From Chlorops oryzae (taxonomy: Eukaryota > Arthropoda > Insecta > Diptera > Chloropidae): DNA of 64,000 bases. The translations under genes were made by a program, and so were the position numbers. This document shows, piece by piece, positions 1-11,284 of this stretch. The stretch covers positions 18,784,985-18,848,984 of the forward strand of contig CM035807.1 of NCBI GenBank assembly GCA_020466095.1, read 5' to 3'. Position 1 is the stretch's first letter. Each line of letters begins with the position of its first letter. The notes below the pieces were generated by a model. The model saw only the letters and a list, made by a program, of their open reading frames with translations, was not told the DNA's origin and did not search any database.

Positions 1-108
1 TGTACTTCTTCCAGTTCCAGTGGAAGCATTTGAAGTATGGTATTCAATGCTGCTGATGGAGTGGTCCTCGTACATACTGTTATGCTGGAGTTGGCTAGTC
101 TTTGTATT

Positions 109-1860
109 CTACAGCACAACATTGGTTTTGTCAGGGTTGACAGATAGTCCTCTTCGTTCACACCAGTTTTCTATTAGCCGCAGTGACGATTGCATAAGGT
201 CCGATATAATATTTCCGTCCTTACTATACATAGCTTCAAATGTTGTGTTATTGAAAGCTCCTTCTATATCCAAGAAAGCTGCTAGACAGATTTCTTTTGA
301 CTTAAGGGTGTTTTCAATGATTCCAACCAGGGACGATAGAGCCGTTTCTGTGGATCTTCCCTTTCGGTATGCGTGTTGACCTGAATTTAGAGTTCTCCTC
401 AGGATCTCTTCTCTAATGTATCGATCAACGGTTTTCTCTAAACTCTTCAGTGCAAACGGCATAAGGCTTATTGGTCTGAATGATTAATGATTGTTTATTT
501 ACTCTTGCTAGTTTGGGGAGATGACAACGTTGACCGTTGCCACTGCTTTTGGTATGTAACCAAACGCCAAACTGCTACAGTAAATTCGCCTAAGAACGGA
601 TAACAGTGATTATCCTCCCTTCTGTAGAAGGGCGGTAAATATATTGTCAGCTCCCGCCGCTTTGTATCGCTTGAAACTATTTATTGCCCAATCCACTGTT
701 TGCGATTAACATATAGAACTCGCCAATGCCCAAACCTCGCAGTCTGGGCAATTCAGCCACAACGATGAACGTGTTACATCCCTCAGCGGGAATATGATTG
801 TCGCATCCGGAAAGTGGGTTTCTGTAAGTAGTTCAAGTGTCTCTCTCTCGCATGAAGTTCGCATCCGAGAGGATATTCTGGATCCGACAACTGGTTGGGT
901 CATCCTCGTAGTTTCACCAGAAATGTTCTTATGTATGGACTCTTTTATTTCAGACTTCTGTCAAGTTGATCTTTGTTATAGCTGGTTTTTGTTATTTTGT
1001 AGCTGCGAGAATAAGTTTTCCAGTCGTTATTCCGCATGGCTCTGTTGAACAGTTTCCTTACCTCTCTCCTACGCTTCTCTAAGTCGCGGTTCCACCAGGG
1101 TGTCTGCCTTCGTAAAGTCTTTGTCTTTATTGAACAGTCGTTTTCGAAGGAATTTATTATGGATTCATTCGCACATGTGGTGGTCTGGTCCATTTTTTCT
1201 ATGGAATCTGTTCGTTCCATTGATTAAGTGTGAGACTGAGTTCGGTGCAGTACTTGTCCCAGTTAGTCTGACGCTTAGGCCCAAATGATATTACGGTTGT
1301 ATTACCTAGCTTAAACCTAATATGCCTTTAGTCTGAGCACGAGGGCTCGGAAGAGACTCGCCATTCGCTAACGAGGGTTTTTGTAAAGCTGGTTGTAAGA
1401 TCTAGAGATAAGATACTATTTAAAAGTGACTCACCTCTTGAGTTGATATTAGAGCTGCCCCAAATGGTGTGATGGGCGTTGGCATCACAGCCCAGTAGCA
1501 GTTCCACTTTGTTCCTCATGGCGTACGCAATTAGCTGCTCCACCAGAGTCGGAGGACAATCTTCCGAGTCTTCAGGGAAATAGGCCGATCCCACAATCAT
1601 GTCCCTAGCGTCGATTCTTATCTTTGCCGCACACAGATCTGGCGTAACAAAATCTGTTATTGGAAAGAAGGGTATGTTGTAAAACACAATACAAGTCCTA
1701 GGTCTGCTGTCACCAAGGCACTGAAGTACATTATCTGCTTGTGACAATCCTAAGATTTTGTTGCTCGTTCTGGTCCAAGGTTCCTGCACGAGTGCGTTGT
1801 TAGGAGTGTAGCAGAAGCTGGTCTCGAACGATGGAGGTTGATTTGTACAACTTCCACCAT
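109..1860 (-). pseudogene. Retrotransposon pol (endonuclease + reverse transcriptase), frameshifted
   Basis: The reading starts near 1860 with a peptide like VVQINLHRSRPASATLL, the usual beginning of an R1/LOA-type endonuclease. After a frameshift it continues with ALVQEPWT and LLLGCDANAHHTIWGS (1789-1328), the endonuclease core that holds the catalytic Asp and His. TPWWNRDLEKRRREVRKL (945-1220) is the linker, ETLELLTETHFPDA the approach to the RT, and GQHAYRKGRSTETAL with AFLDIEGAFNN (109-462) lies in the RT fingers/palm. The YxDD box is not in the window. The frame is broken at least four times. Confidence 0.75.
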
Positions 1861-1925
1861 TACGAAATTTTACGAGGGCGATCAGACTCCGCCTCGTTCT
1901 TCTGTTTCTTTCCCTTCTCCCACTC

Positions 1926-2333
1926 TTATCGGCTGGCAGTACCTGTCTGCATACTAGGAGTAGGGCCCGTGCTGCTTCTGCGGCTGTTGTCAGCTGCCGC
2001 TCTTGCAGTTGTACGGGTGAGGGGCTTATTCCGGAGGTTCAGGCTCTTTTTTCCCCAGGATTGATGTTCCGCGGTCAAGACATTTGCTGTCTTTCTCGCG
2101 GACATCTTCTCCATGGCCTGTTTACTGGTCGATGGTCCTGTTTCGTCGACCGTCTTTGAAGCCTTATCGTTTGGGACTTTCTCTGTATCCTTCCGTTTCG
2201 GCTCCGAAGTTCCGCTCTCTACAGCGTTGGGTGACTCCTTTTGGTCACGTCTTACCCGGAACTGAACCCTCCCTAGGTTGTAGTAGGGAAGATTATTCAG
2301 TTCCGCCAAAAGTTTGACCGATCTGTCATCCAC
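1926..2333 (-). pseudogene. Retrotransposon ORF1 (gag-like) fragment
   Basis: About 135 residues are open on the minus strand. The N-terminus (MDDRSVKLLAELNNLPYYNL) is followed by a basic, Ser/Thr/Lys-rich low-complexity stretch with SGTSEPKRK and GPSTSKQ. No CCHC zinc knuckle is visible in the retained part. Its position directly upstream of the endonuclease of the same element is what identifies it as ORF1; the sequence alone is not diagnostic. Confidence 0.5.
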
Positions 2334-2469
2334 CGCAATAGTGAGCGTGCGTGGTTCAATAGTTTTCGTTGTAGTATGCTCATCGTTGTAGAGAATGATG
2401 TTCCGAGGAAAACACGGGACAATTGCTTATTCCTAATTTTCACATACAAATTTTTCTTTCCAAATAATC

Positions 2470-2883
2470 GATTAAGTTGGCGAGAAAGGCAAGGCTGCTA
2501 GGCCGGATACCCGGATATCCGGCTGCCGGATAGTTAATATTTTTTGTAATATATCTTTCGTTTTTAAAGTCATATTGAACGGCGAAGCAATGATCCTGAG
2601 CGTTGCCATTTGGTAGAAAAATTTTTGAACGTTATTTTTTGACACAGCACATTGTTTGGACCGAACTGCAATGAAACATCTCTAAAAATGGAAGTTTTCT
2701 GTGAAAATGTTAGCGGAACTGCATCGGGTTTCCTCCAATCGCTCCAATTTCTAATCTTCATCCTAGTACAAATACAATATAGCAAATGTTTAATGTGAGG
2801 TATCCGGCGGCCGGATAAAGATGGTATCCGCTATCCGGCCGGATACTAAAACTAAGGCCGGATAGTGGCCGGATATCCGTTGT
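2470..2883. repeat. GGATATCC-rich hAT-like repeat remnant
   Basis: Both edges carry clustered copies of the palindrome-like word CCGGATATCCGG and variants (2496-2535 and 2800-2880), separated by about 270 bp of unrelated AT-rich DNA. This resembles the subterminal repeats of non-autonomous hAT elements. No exact terminal inverted repeat or target duplication could be fixed, so the ends are approximate. Confidence 0.45.
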
Positions 2884-3985
2884 AACTCTAATTAATATAT
2901 CATACAAAAATGAGTTAATATAACCATATATAGAAAATTTTTTTTTATTATTTAACATTTCACGCATTAGAAGGTTAATCATACCATTTACATACAGCGA
3001 AAAAAAATTTTCGTCCACTTTTTAATACATATATCATGCAATAAAGGGTTAATGAAATCGTTTACAACGTAAAAATTGTTTTCAATTATTTAATATTTCA
3101 TGGAGTAAAAGGTTAACAAACCCATTTACTGAGAATAATTTTTTTTTCGCTATTTTAATATATCACAGTTAAGGGTTAGGGTTTTTGTTTTAGAACAATT
3201 CGAAAATAGAAGATAAAAAAAAATTTCTAAAAATAGCTATCGGAATCGTAGAAACATAGAACATAAAACGTTGACGCATTCCAATTCCATCTCATTGTAT
3301 CCAATCTACTGGCATTATTTTTTAATTATTTATTCTAATTGGTTTTCTATTCCAGTTTGCAATGAGCCGCCTCATCGAGAAGCCAAATATTGCGATGTCA
3401 ATTAAATCGTCTGGAACTGGCGGTCAATTGATGACAACAAACGACTCCAATGGAGGAAAATATTACAGGTGGATAAGGACGGCAGCAAGTGAGTCGAGTT
3501 TTGAAGTAACTATGTTTTTGGAAATTCTTTATTGACGTGTTAAATCCTTCTCTTTAGCACCAAAGGTAGCCTTTTCATTGCTAGTTCTTTAGCCGGTATA
3601 ACATCTCAATCCTTAACATAATCAGTGGATCTGGCAAGAGCGCGCATGGCTGTGACAACCAAATACAGTGGATACAAGTAAATTTATTTTTTCATTGCCG
3701 TATCGAATGTGTTTATTTATTTCATGATTTTTTGTTTCTTTCATTTCCAGAACCCTCCGACAGGTTTTTGTTAAAATTTGGGTTGAAGAAGGTCCACGTA
3801 GACTTTATAGAGGGTATTGGGCGACGGTGTTATTCCATATGCTGGAACATCCTTCTTTATCTATGAAACTCTCAAAAAAGAATGTTATGGTATGGTGGTC
3901 TTATGTTTAGTTATGACGGCGATATATCGTGTCTTTGAAATCTATCAATGCTTGAGTAAATCGAGAAATTACTTCGATTCATAAT
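2884..3985 (+). pseudogene. Partial segmental duplicate of the SLC25A42-like gene (pseudogene)
   Basis: About 1.1 kb matches the 5' half of the carrier gene at 16066-17763, including about 470 bp upstream of the ATG and intron sequence, so this is a DNA-level duplicate and not a processed copy. The start codon (3362) and first 27 residues are kept, then about 540 bp are missing and the frame jumps into the end of exon 2. The second carrier signature has lost its Pro-Leu-Asp, and the fourth exon has a 7-bp deletion near 3823. Homology stops near 3985, with no counterpart of the last two exons. Confidence 0.9.
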
Positions 3986-4021
3986 TCGTTTTCGTTGTTG
4001 TCTTGCGTTAATCTCGTCTAA

Positions 4022-4095
4022 ATGCCGAGCGTAGCGAATTGATTGTCCTAACTACCATTGGACGATCCGGATTCGGTTCGACTTCCTTTACCCTG
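4022..4095 (+). repeat. tRNA-like pol III promoter module (SINE head?)
   Basis: A box B match (GGTTCGACTTCC, 4075-4086) lies about 43 bp after a weak box A-like stretch (TAGCGAATTGATTG, 4032-4045). No complete cloverleaf can be folded by eye. It is the weakest of three such modules within 750 bp. Confidence 0.3.
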
Positions 4096-4314
4096 CAGGA
4101 AATGACAGTAGTGAATCTATACTATTTTTCTACTGTCCGCGCCAACAGTTCTACTGACCAATTATGCCCTTCGCAATGCAAACCGCTATAGACAATTAAC
4201 ATTGCTTGTCATTGCAAAACCTCCAATAGTGGAGACAAACAATAGACTTGCTATTGGGATCCATTATGAAGGCATTTATTTTAGTACGTCAATAGCAAGA
4301 GCCATTCGTGTGCA

Positions 4315-4390
4315 TATGGTGGCTCAATGCGTTGAGTGCTTGCCTTGAGCTCTGAAGATTGCGGGCTCAAATCTCGCGCGAGCACTGGAT
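4315..4390 (+). repeat. tRNA-like SINE head, plus orientation
   Basis: Box A (TGGCTCAATGCG, 4320-4331) and box B (GGGCTCAAATCTC, 4363-4375) have tRNA-like spacing. The sequence between them has no convincing acceptor stem. An A/T-rich stretch follows at once (4390-4440), as in a SINE body. It is most likely a tRNA-derived SINE remnant and not a tRNA gene. Confidence 0.5.
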
Positions 4391-4699
4391 TTTTTTATTT
4401 TTTGTTTATTTTTTTATTTATCTACTTTTTTTAAAGTAAATAATAGCTTAAAAACCAAAAAGCTTTCTGGAAAAATATTTATGGTAACAAATTAAAAAAT
4501 TTTTCAATCCAAGACAAGATTTTTTGAAAGACTTTTATGCATATAATTTGCTTTTTCATCCCTGAGCGTAGGAATTGTTTTATGTTAAATTATTTTTAAA
4601 TTAGTTTTCATAACAGAAATGCATTGACCTTAAGCCGGAAGAATAGATTAAATTATTTTAATACATCAAATATTACCCGCTTTTTCACATTTTCATCCG

Positions 4700-4785
4700 C
4701 CTTCGCAGTGGTTTGAACCGGGAACCTTCAGACTGCTGGGCGAGAACGCATGCTCTATTGCTATTTGAGGCCCTGAGGTTCAGCA
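4700..4785 (-). repeat. tRNA-like SINE head, minus orientation
   Basis: On the minus strand, box A (TAGCAATAGAGCATG; plus positions 4749-4763) is followed by a box B (GGTTCAAACC; plus 4710-4719) sitting in CCCGGTTCAAACCACTG. It faces the plus-strand module at 4315-4390. No CCA-adjacent acceptor stem pairs with the 5' end. Confidence 0.5.
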
Positions 4786-4957
4786 AATATGTTAAATGAA
4801 TGAAATCTAGCTGTAGAAACCTCGTTGATTGTTTTTATCGCATTCACTGCAGCAAAAACTCACAAAAATTAAATATATATTAAGTATATATATATACTTC
4901 TTGTTGACATGGTCGACAGAGATGAACTATACCTATTGACTCATTGTAGACATTGGG

Positions 4958-5252
4958 TCATGTGGCGACAGGCTTCCTGCAGGGTAGTTTCTCGACAAGT
5001 TTGTCGTAAGCTAAATTGTATGTAGTGTGGAGTGAGATAGAACAAGTTGGTACACACAAAACCCAGAAGTACACACACATGAATGGGTACAGTAAACAAA
5101 ATTGTCTTACCTCGATTGCGCGCGGTATGGTTCGAGTAATCTGCATGCTTGGGTTGCCATAAGCATTCCGCAGCTTGATACAACTCTATGAATTCGCCTA
5201 GCCAGTGACGACTGTAACTTCTCAAGTCGCTTAATTGGCTGACATTTGCCAT
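4958..5252 (-). pseudogene. MADF-domain gene fragment (two exons, cut short)
   Basis: On the minus strand an ATG at 5252 opens exon 1 (5252-5111) with FIELYQAAECLWQPKHADY, the start of a MADF (Myb/SANT-like) domain. A good donor (CGAG/GTAAGA) and an acceptor (TTTAG/CT) bound a 100-bp intron, and exon 2 (5010-4958) continues in phase as NRAYDKLVEKL, exactly what follows in MADF domains. A TGA then stops the frame after 64 residues, about halfway through the domain, and I find no further exons below. MADF proteins are DNA-binding factors and also occur in PIF/Harbinger transposons; which this was cannot be told. Confidence 0.6.
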
Positions 5253-8200
5253 TTTCGTTAGCTCTTTGTAACACTATAGCTTTATAAATTTATTGCAATT
5301 TTCTAGAAACTTTTTGTATTCTAGAATTTCAGGTTTTATGTTGCACACAACTTACCCTTTGCTACCTATTACAACTCAAACGACCATTTTGGTTTTTTAG
5401 TTGCGTTCGAAGGTTTTCGGTGCTGCCAGACCACGTTAAATCGTGAAATATGTAAATCTAGGTTATAAGGAAGCCCCGAGACTTCAAACTTATGTTATAA
5501 CAGAGCTCTGAGAAGTCGAAGCCATGTTATAAGGAGTCCTAGGCCAAATCTAGGTTATAGCTCGAGCGCAAAACAGCTGATAGTTTATTTATCAGGTATA
5601 AGATTGTGTCATCTGTTGTTGTTTACAATTCCCTGTTTTGAAATTCCAGGGGATCTAACTAGATCCGGTAAATACAAGTTGAAAGCAAATGCGAAATTAT
5701 GGCAGCACCATTTTCAAACTCAGTAACTAATGCGAATAATATAACTGCCTCAAATTTTTGTGAGTTTGCTTTTAGGTATGAATTTACCTGAGTGCGACTG
5801 AAAAAGATAGAGTTTTGTTGACGAACGTCGACGATTCAGCAGTGGTGAAGCTTAACAGCTGTTTTATGTTTACTTGGATATTATTTCCAAGGTTTCGAGA
5901 GAAATTTTTTTATAACCCACTTGCCCAAGCCCATTTTGCATATTTACTTTACGGGACATGTTAGATGCAATCTTCTTCCAAGACTATCTCTTAAAATCGA
6001 TGTTTGTTTTGTTTTGTAAAATTTTTTTAAATTAAATGATGTTCTTAGTGACAAATATCGACGAGTACCCCGCAAATATACATTCTGCAAGTATCTGGTA
6101 GTATTGCTAAAGTAAAGTATTTAGGATTGCTTAAAAGTATTACAAACAACAAAATAAAATGCTCAATTATTGCAAACTGCTTTTGTTTAAATCATGTCGT
6201 TCTAATTAATATCATCTCAATCGTATACATTTTGGCATCGCATATATTCGAGCATCGTTATTCTTGTGGTTATCGTATATACCACTCATTTCCAAATTTT
6301 TAATTCTACTGCACTAACTTCACAATCATATGTTTGAACTCTGCTATGTTGAAAGTCAGGTTGTAATGGCGATGTATGAGTTCGTCCGTACACAAATCGT
6401 GGTGGATGTCGGTTTGTTTTATGTGAATGCATGAACCAAGTATTGGTATGAACTGTGTGCAAAGTCGGATTGTGAATGGGGAAAGTCAGTTTGTTCAAGC
6501 TCCCCTCACTCGTCTTAGTGATTTTTTCCCGCAAATCGAAAGTGTCGCTCGTAGTATTGTATGACATACGGGTTGAAACAGTTCTGCTGGTAAAGAATAA
6601 TTCTATTCGATTCAAATAAAAGCAAGTTATTTCCCAAAGAAAGAAAAAACAATTGGAAATTATCGGATGTAGTCAAATAAAATTGCTCCATTGAGCAAAT
6701 TGTGCGGAAGCCAAAAATTGTGTTCATATTGGGTAAGAACAAATCTTGCAATTATCCCCCTTCCTACTGCTCTCCCTACAAACGTATCCAGTGTTATTCT
6801 ATCTCTTAAGTAAAAAGGGAATTACTATACTACGTGGTAAGTTAATATATTATTTAAACAAGTAAAAATTTCAGTCGAATTACAAAGGAAAATTGTTCTA
6901 ATTATATAATTGGCAATGTTTTAGTTTTACTTCGATCGAGAGCACGTTGAATGAAATTTTGCTCTTTTCAGTTATGATATAAAGGAAAATATTTTTTTGT
7001 TTTTTGTTCTTTTTTTTTATTAACTATAACTGTGAGCGCACAAATCAATTGGGCACACGTTAAATGTTTTCGTACCCCAGAAGTCACGTAGATTTGCTCA
7101 GTGACTAAAAAAAAGTTTAATTTATTATATCGTTCTTCTTAGGCGTAACTTTTTTGTTATTGAAATTGTAATTGCGTTCTCTTGAAACGAGAAGAGCAAG
7201 ACCAAATACGGTATCTAATTGAGTGTTTTACCGGTCAAGTTCAAAGTCCAAAACAGACCAGGTTACATACTTTCTGCAAGCATTGGAAAAGTAAACTAGT
7301 TTATCTAGCTATCTAGTAGTCGGTTTATATACACAGATGCTCCCATATATACATATATGTATATGTTTCCTTAAGAAATAGAAATAAAAAGCGCGCATTT
7401 AGATGTACATCATATGCTAGTTCGACTACAATGCGATTCTATAAATAAGCAAAACAATCCATAAAATAAGAGAATAGATCATTGAGCACTTGTTGGTGAT
7501 CGCGTGGATTGAAATTACTCTATAGTCGGTAGTTCAAATAGTTGCCACTCGTGCTTTCGCAAAGGACCTTAGCAAATTGTTTTGGTAAATCTTCTTGAAA
7601 GTTTTTTTTTTTATCTTCACAGCTGGGAAAAATAAATTCAATGAGAAATTGAAATATACAGCTTTCGATTTCTAAATGAAAGCCAAAAAAATCCCCCAAA
7701 AGAAATTTTATACTAAACACAATTTTTTTTATACGATAATAAAGTTCAATCACTTCAATTGTTTTATATGTTCTTATTTGTATCTTAAACTGTCAAAAAA
7801 AAAATTGTTTTCTACTTTTACATTTCTTATATAGGTAAATATTTATTTATAATTAAAAAAGACACCAAGAAAAAAAGTAGGTCATTGGTGAACATGATAG
7901 CGACTCTTCATGAAGTCTGACATAAAAAAAATGGATTATTATTCATCAGGCCTGTCCTAATCGTCCGTACCAAAATTTAGAAATTTCATTGAAAAACCAA
8001 AAAATGACGGACTGTAGAAAAAAAGTGGTACGAACATTTGGTACTTTGTGTTAAAAATTGTTTAAAAAAGTTAGAAAACATTTTCGAATATAAAAAATTA
8101 TTGTACCTACGGTAGCCATAAGTGTGTAGAAGAATATGAATAAATTTCATGTGGTCACACCAGAATAACCCCTTATGCGTCGAATAGAATTTTAATCGAA

Positions 8201-9108
8201 TAATAAATTCCAAATAAAGATTCAGTGTTTTGCTGAAACTCTTATTTTAAATTGGTATTGGACATGAGTGTAGCGCTCTCCTCGTTCGCATATGATTGAA
8301 TTTTTCGCATGAAATAGGCAATCAGCTTTTGAGGAAGAAGGCTTTCAATCTTGTTTACGTTTTGTTTATTTTTGTCTTTTTTTTGTTTTTTTGTTTTTGT
8401 TTTTCTTGTGTCACAAATTAGCAATTCAGCATTGACGACTGCGACTCAAAACGTAGGTATGTTGTGTTTAAATTAATTTTTATAAAAACGTAAATTTACA
8501 TGGAATTTCGCTACATGAACTCTTATGAATGGCTCAAATGCACGTCTTGTTCGAATATGCACTTAGCAACCCTTCACAAGCGCAATAAAAACATTTTTCT
8601 CAACTTGTTGAACTATTTATCATGTTTGATGAATGCATTCACAATTTTTCCGTTCAAGTGCTACACTCGGTATTCACTTCGTGGGTTACTTTTAAAAGCA
8701 GTAAAGACACTCTTGGGTGCATATGCACTGCTAGCGAAATTTTGTCACAATATGGAAAAAGTCTCCATGTCGAAGATGAATTTATAGCGATTCCTAAGAG
8801 TTGGGATATTCTGATTTTATCTGGTTTTCGGAGGACTCCAAGAAGGGCTTTACTGTATGAAAGGCAAAAAAAAAAAAAAAATAAACTCATACAAATTGTT
8901 ACAATTGTCTCCTTGATGTAACTACAAAAAAATGCAATAGGTTTTCGTATCTAATGAGTCTTAACTCTTCAATTGCCAGTGTCACCTGCAAATGACAGAG
9001 GTTTAACTTTTTTTCATTAGTGTAGCTTAGGGATTTTTTTTCGTTTTTTTTTCATATTTTTTATAGCTTTGATATTTGAGAATATCGTTCTAAAAGGATT
9101 TTTTAGAA
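5253..9108. other. Gene-poor AT-rich stretch
   Basis: No gene is supportable. Long A/T runs are common. One minus-strand open frame of 109 codons (6615-6286) has a Thr/His/Pro-rich composition but no recognised motif. No inverted-repeat element was resolved here. Confidence 0.4.
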
Positions 9109-9471
9109 ACTCTAAACAGGGCGTGCAACCGAAACCGTAACCGATTTTAACCGGTTTATTTTCCTAACCGAAATAAAACCGAAACCGATATTTTGTTTTT
9201 TTGGAAACCGGTTCCCGAACCGAAACCGGTTCGAAACGGGCTCTGAAACAATTTCCAACATCTTCCCCAAAATTTCATTTATTTCATGGTCACTCATTAA
9301 TGCGCCACATAAACATTCAGTCTGACTGATCAGTCACCCGTGTGCGTTTTTATGTACTCTTGCCTATACATTTCCCTTCATGTGTCGGTGTGCTGCACAC
9401 GTGCTTTTTTTTCACTAAAATAATTAACTGACCCATTCAGTCAATGTTTATGTGACTTTTAATCAATTACA

Positions 9472-9628
9472 TACCATGTTTACATGACCACTTGATACGT
9501 ATTTACTCGACACGTTTAAGACTATCTATCGGTTTTTGCCACCAGTACAAATCGTGTGGGCAAACAAAGACAGATAGACTTAAGTGTGTCGAGTGAACAC
9601 GTATCTAGCGGGTCGTGTAAACATGGTA
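9472..9628. mobile_element. Palindromic MITE (157 bp) nested in the hAT element
   Basis: The left arm TACCATGTTTACATGACC and a right arm that reads as its near inverse (GGTCGTGTAAACATGGTA) continue inward as about 58-bp imperfect arms, including ACTCGACAC / GTGTCGAGT. No clear target duplication is seen. Confidence 0.65.
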
Positions 9629-9736
9629 AATGACGATCAGAAAAAAAATAGCCACATCTTACACCATATCCTAACTACGGCCAAAGATGCGCCTTTTGGA
9701 AGCTTTTAGATTTTCGGCACAAACATAATAAATAAG

Positions 9737-10469
9737 GTTTGTACGCATTTACATTAGTGATGCCACGAATAGTGGATTTGGCCGAATACCGAATACCGAA
9801 TATTCGGTCAACCTCTCGGCCGAATAACGAATATTCGGCAACCGAATATTCGGCACGTAGCAAAGACAGCTTGAGCCTACTCGCGACTAGCTGGAGTCAA
9901 GGCAAAAACTGCCGCTGAAAAATTTGCCCACTGTTTATAATGTTTTCGAAGAAAATTTAGAAGAAGCTAGCGTACATTTAATATTTCTAAAGAATAAAAA
10001 GCAAATCTGCTGTATTTTTAGATCTCGTTAATTAAATTTTTTTACGTTATTGTGAGAAAAACTTAATTTGTAGTTACTGCTGATTTTTTTAATAAGTTAT
10101 TTCTACTATTCGGTATTCGGCCGAATATTTTAACTATTCGGCCGAATACCGAATACTGAAAAATGACGCCGAATAGGCCGAATACCGAATAGTGGCCGAA
10201 TATTCGTGGCATCACTAATTTACATGTTAAGACATATCGATAATGATTTTCTCCCTTCCGTGCGTCCCTTGCTAGCGAAAATTGTTTTCACTGTATGCCG
10301 GGTCAGATTTTTGAAACATGAAGAAGATAGTTCCGGAACAGTTAACAAACAACCGTCTCTTTTCTTCTTACGTCTTTCTCTACTTACTTAATTTTCTCAA
10401 AACATTTGTTCGTGAGTCTGACTCTAGAATATTGAAATGTCTTAACGTGTAAATGCGTATTGACAAACC
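9737..10469. mobile_element. MITE with GGTTTGT...ACAAACC ends, split by a hAT insertion
   Basis: When the hAT copy at 9755-10217 is removed, the left arm reads GGTTTGTACGCATTTACATG followed by TTAAGACAT. The right arm (10437-10469) is its inverse with a few extra bases. The element therefore predates the hAT insertion in its left arm. Confidence 0.55.
9755..10217 (+). mobile_element. Non-autonomous hAT element, copy A (463 bp)
   Basis: The termini are TAGTGATGCCACGAATA and ATTCGTGGCATCACTA, and the subterminal regions are packed with GCCGAATATTCGG-type words. The 8-bp target duplication ATTTACAT is perfect (9747-9754 and 10218-10225). There is no coding capacity. Confidence 0.9.
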
Positions 10470-10569
10470 AAATTTAGTTTTATGCTGTGAATATCAATGG
10501 TCTATAAAGCAAACCCGACACGGTACTGAATTGCTTACTGAATCCTGAAAGGTTGAGGTGCGTTTGAAG

Positions 10570-11033
10570 TAGTGATGCCACAAATATTCGGCCACTATTC
10601 GGTATTCGGCCTATTCGGCGTCATTTTTCAGTATTCGGTATTCGGCCGAATAGTTGAAAATATTCGGCCGAATACCGAATAGTACAAATAACTTATTAAA
10701 AAAATCAGCAGTAACTACAAATTAAATTTTTCTCACAATAACGTAAAAAAATTTAATTAACGAGAACTAAAAATACAGCAGATTTGCATTTTATTCTTTA
10801 GAAATATTAAATGTACGCTAGCTTCTTCTACATTTTTTTTGAAAACATTATGAACAGTGGGCAAATATTTCAGCGGCAGCTTTTGCCTTGACTCCAGCTA
10901 GTCGCGAGTAGGCCCAAGCTGTCTTTACTACGTGCCGAATATTCGGTTGCCGAATATTCGTTATTCGGCCGAGAGGTTGACCGAATATTCGGTATTCGGT
11001 ATTCGGCCAAATCCACTATTCGTGGCATCACTA
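10570..11033 (-). mobile_element. Non-autonomous hAT element, copy B (464 bp), inverted relative to copy A
   Basis: It has the same termini and internal sequence as the copy at 9755-10217 but in the opposite orientation, with its own perfect 8-bp duplication GTTTGAAG (10562-10569 and 11034-11041). The two copies are therefore independent insertions and not one composite event. Short inverted words (AAAGCAAACCC at 10505 and its inverse at 11105) flank this copy. Confidence 0.9.
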
Positions 11034-11284
11034 GTTTGAAGTCTATATTTCGTAGTCAAGATTTTTTATGTATCGCAACGACAGTTGGAAATTTAACAAT
11101 TTTAGGGTTTGCTTTGCAAGAGATTAATATCTGGAATTTTTTCCGCGATTCTTAAAATCTTTGAAAAACCGTAACCGGAACGAAACCGTAATTGAAACCA
11201 TAATAATTTTATAACCAAAACCGTAACCCGAACGTTATTTGTTCTATATGGTTATTTGTTTCGTTTACACGCCCTGATTCTAAA

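Larger units (their letters stand above)
1..2400 (-). mobile_element. Degenerate non-LTR retrotransposon (R1/LOA/I-like group), truncated by window edge
   Basis: Read on the minus strand, the pieces come in the order expected of a LINE: a gag-like ORF1 (about 2333-1926), an apurinic endonuclease (about 1860-1328), a linker typical of these pol proteins (1220-945), and a reverse-transcriptase segment (about 900-109). Several frameshifts and stops separate them, so the copy is dead. The 3' part lies beyond base 1. The 5' boundary near 2400 is only approximate. The clade is judged from motif wording and not from a tree. Confidence 0.8.
9117..11276. mobile_element. hAT-type DNA transposon remnant hosting nested insertions
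   Basis: The ends CAGGGCGTG and CACGCCCTG are perfect inverted repeats and continue inward with AACCGAAACCGTAACCG-like words on both sides. The flanks are an 8-bp target duplication with one mismatch (ACTCTAAA at 9109-9116, ATTCTAAA at 11277-11284), the hAT hallmark. No transposase frame remains. Removing the two hAT copies inside leaves about 1.2 kb of host element. Confidence 0.8.

Noticed and set aside
6286..6615. 109-codon minus-strand frame
   Set aside because: Unusual Thr/His/Pro composition but no family recognised and no splice or promoter signals.
8500..8921. Overlapping 95- and 99-codon frames
   Set aside because: No recognisable motif, an A-run inside, and overlapping frames on both strands of similar length, as expected by chance.
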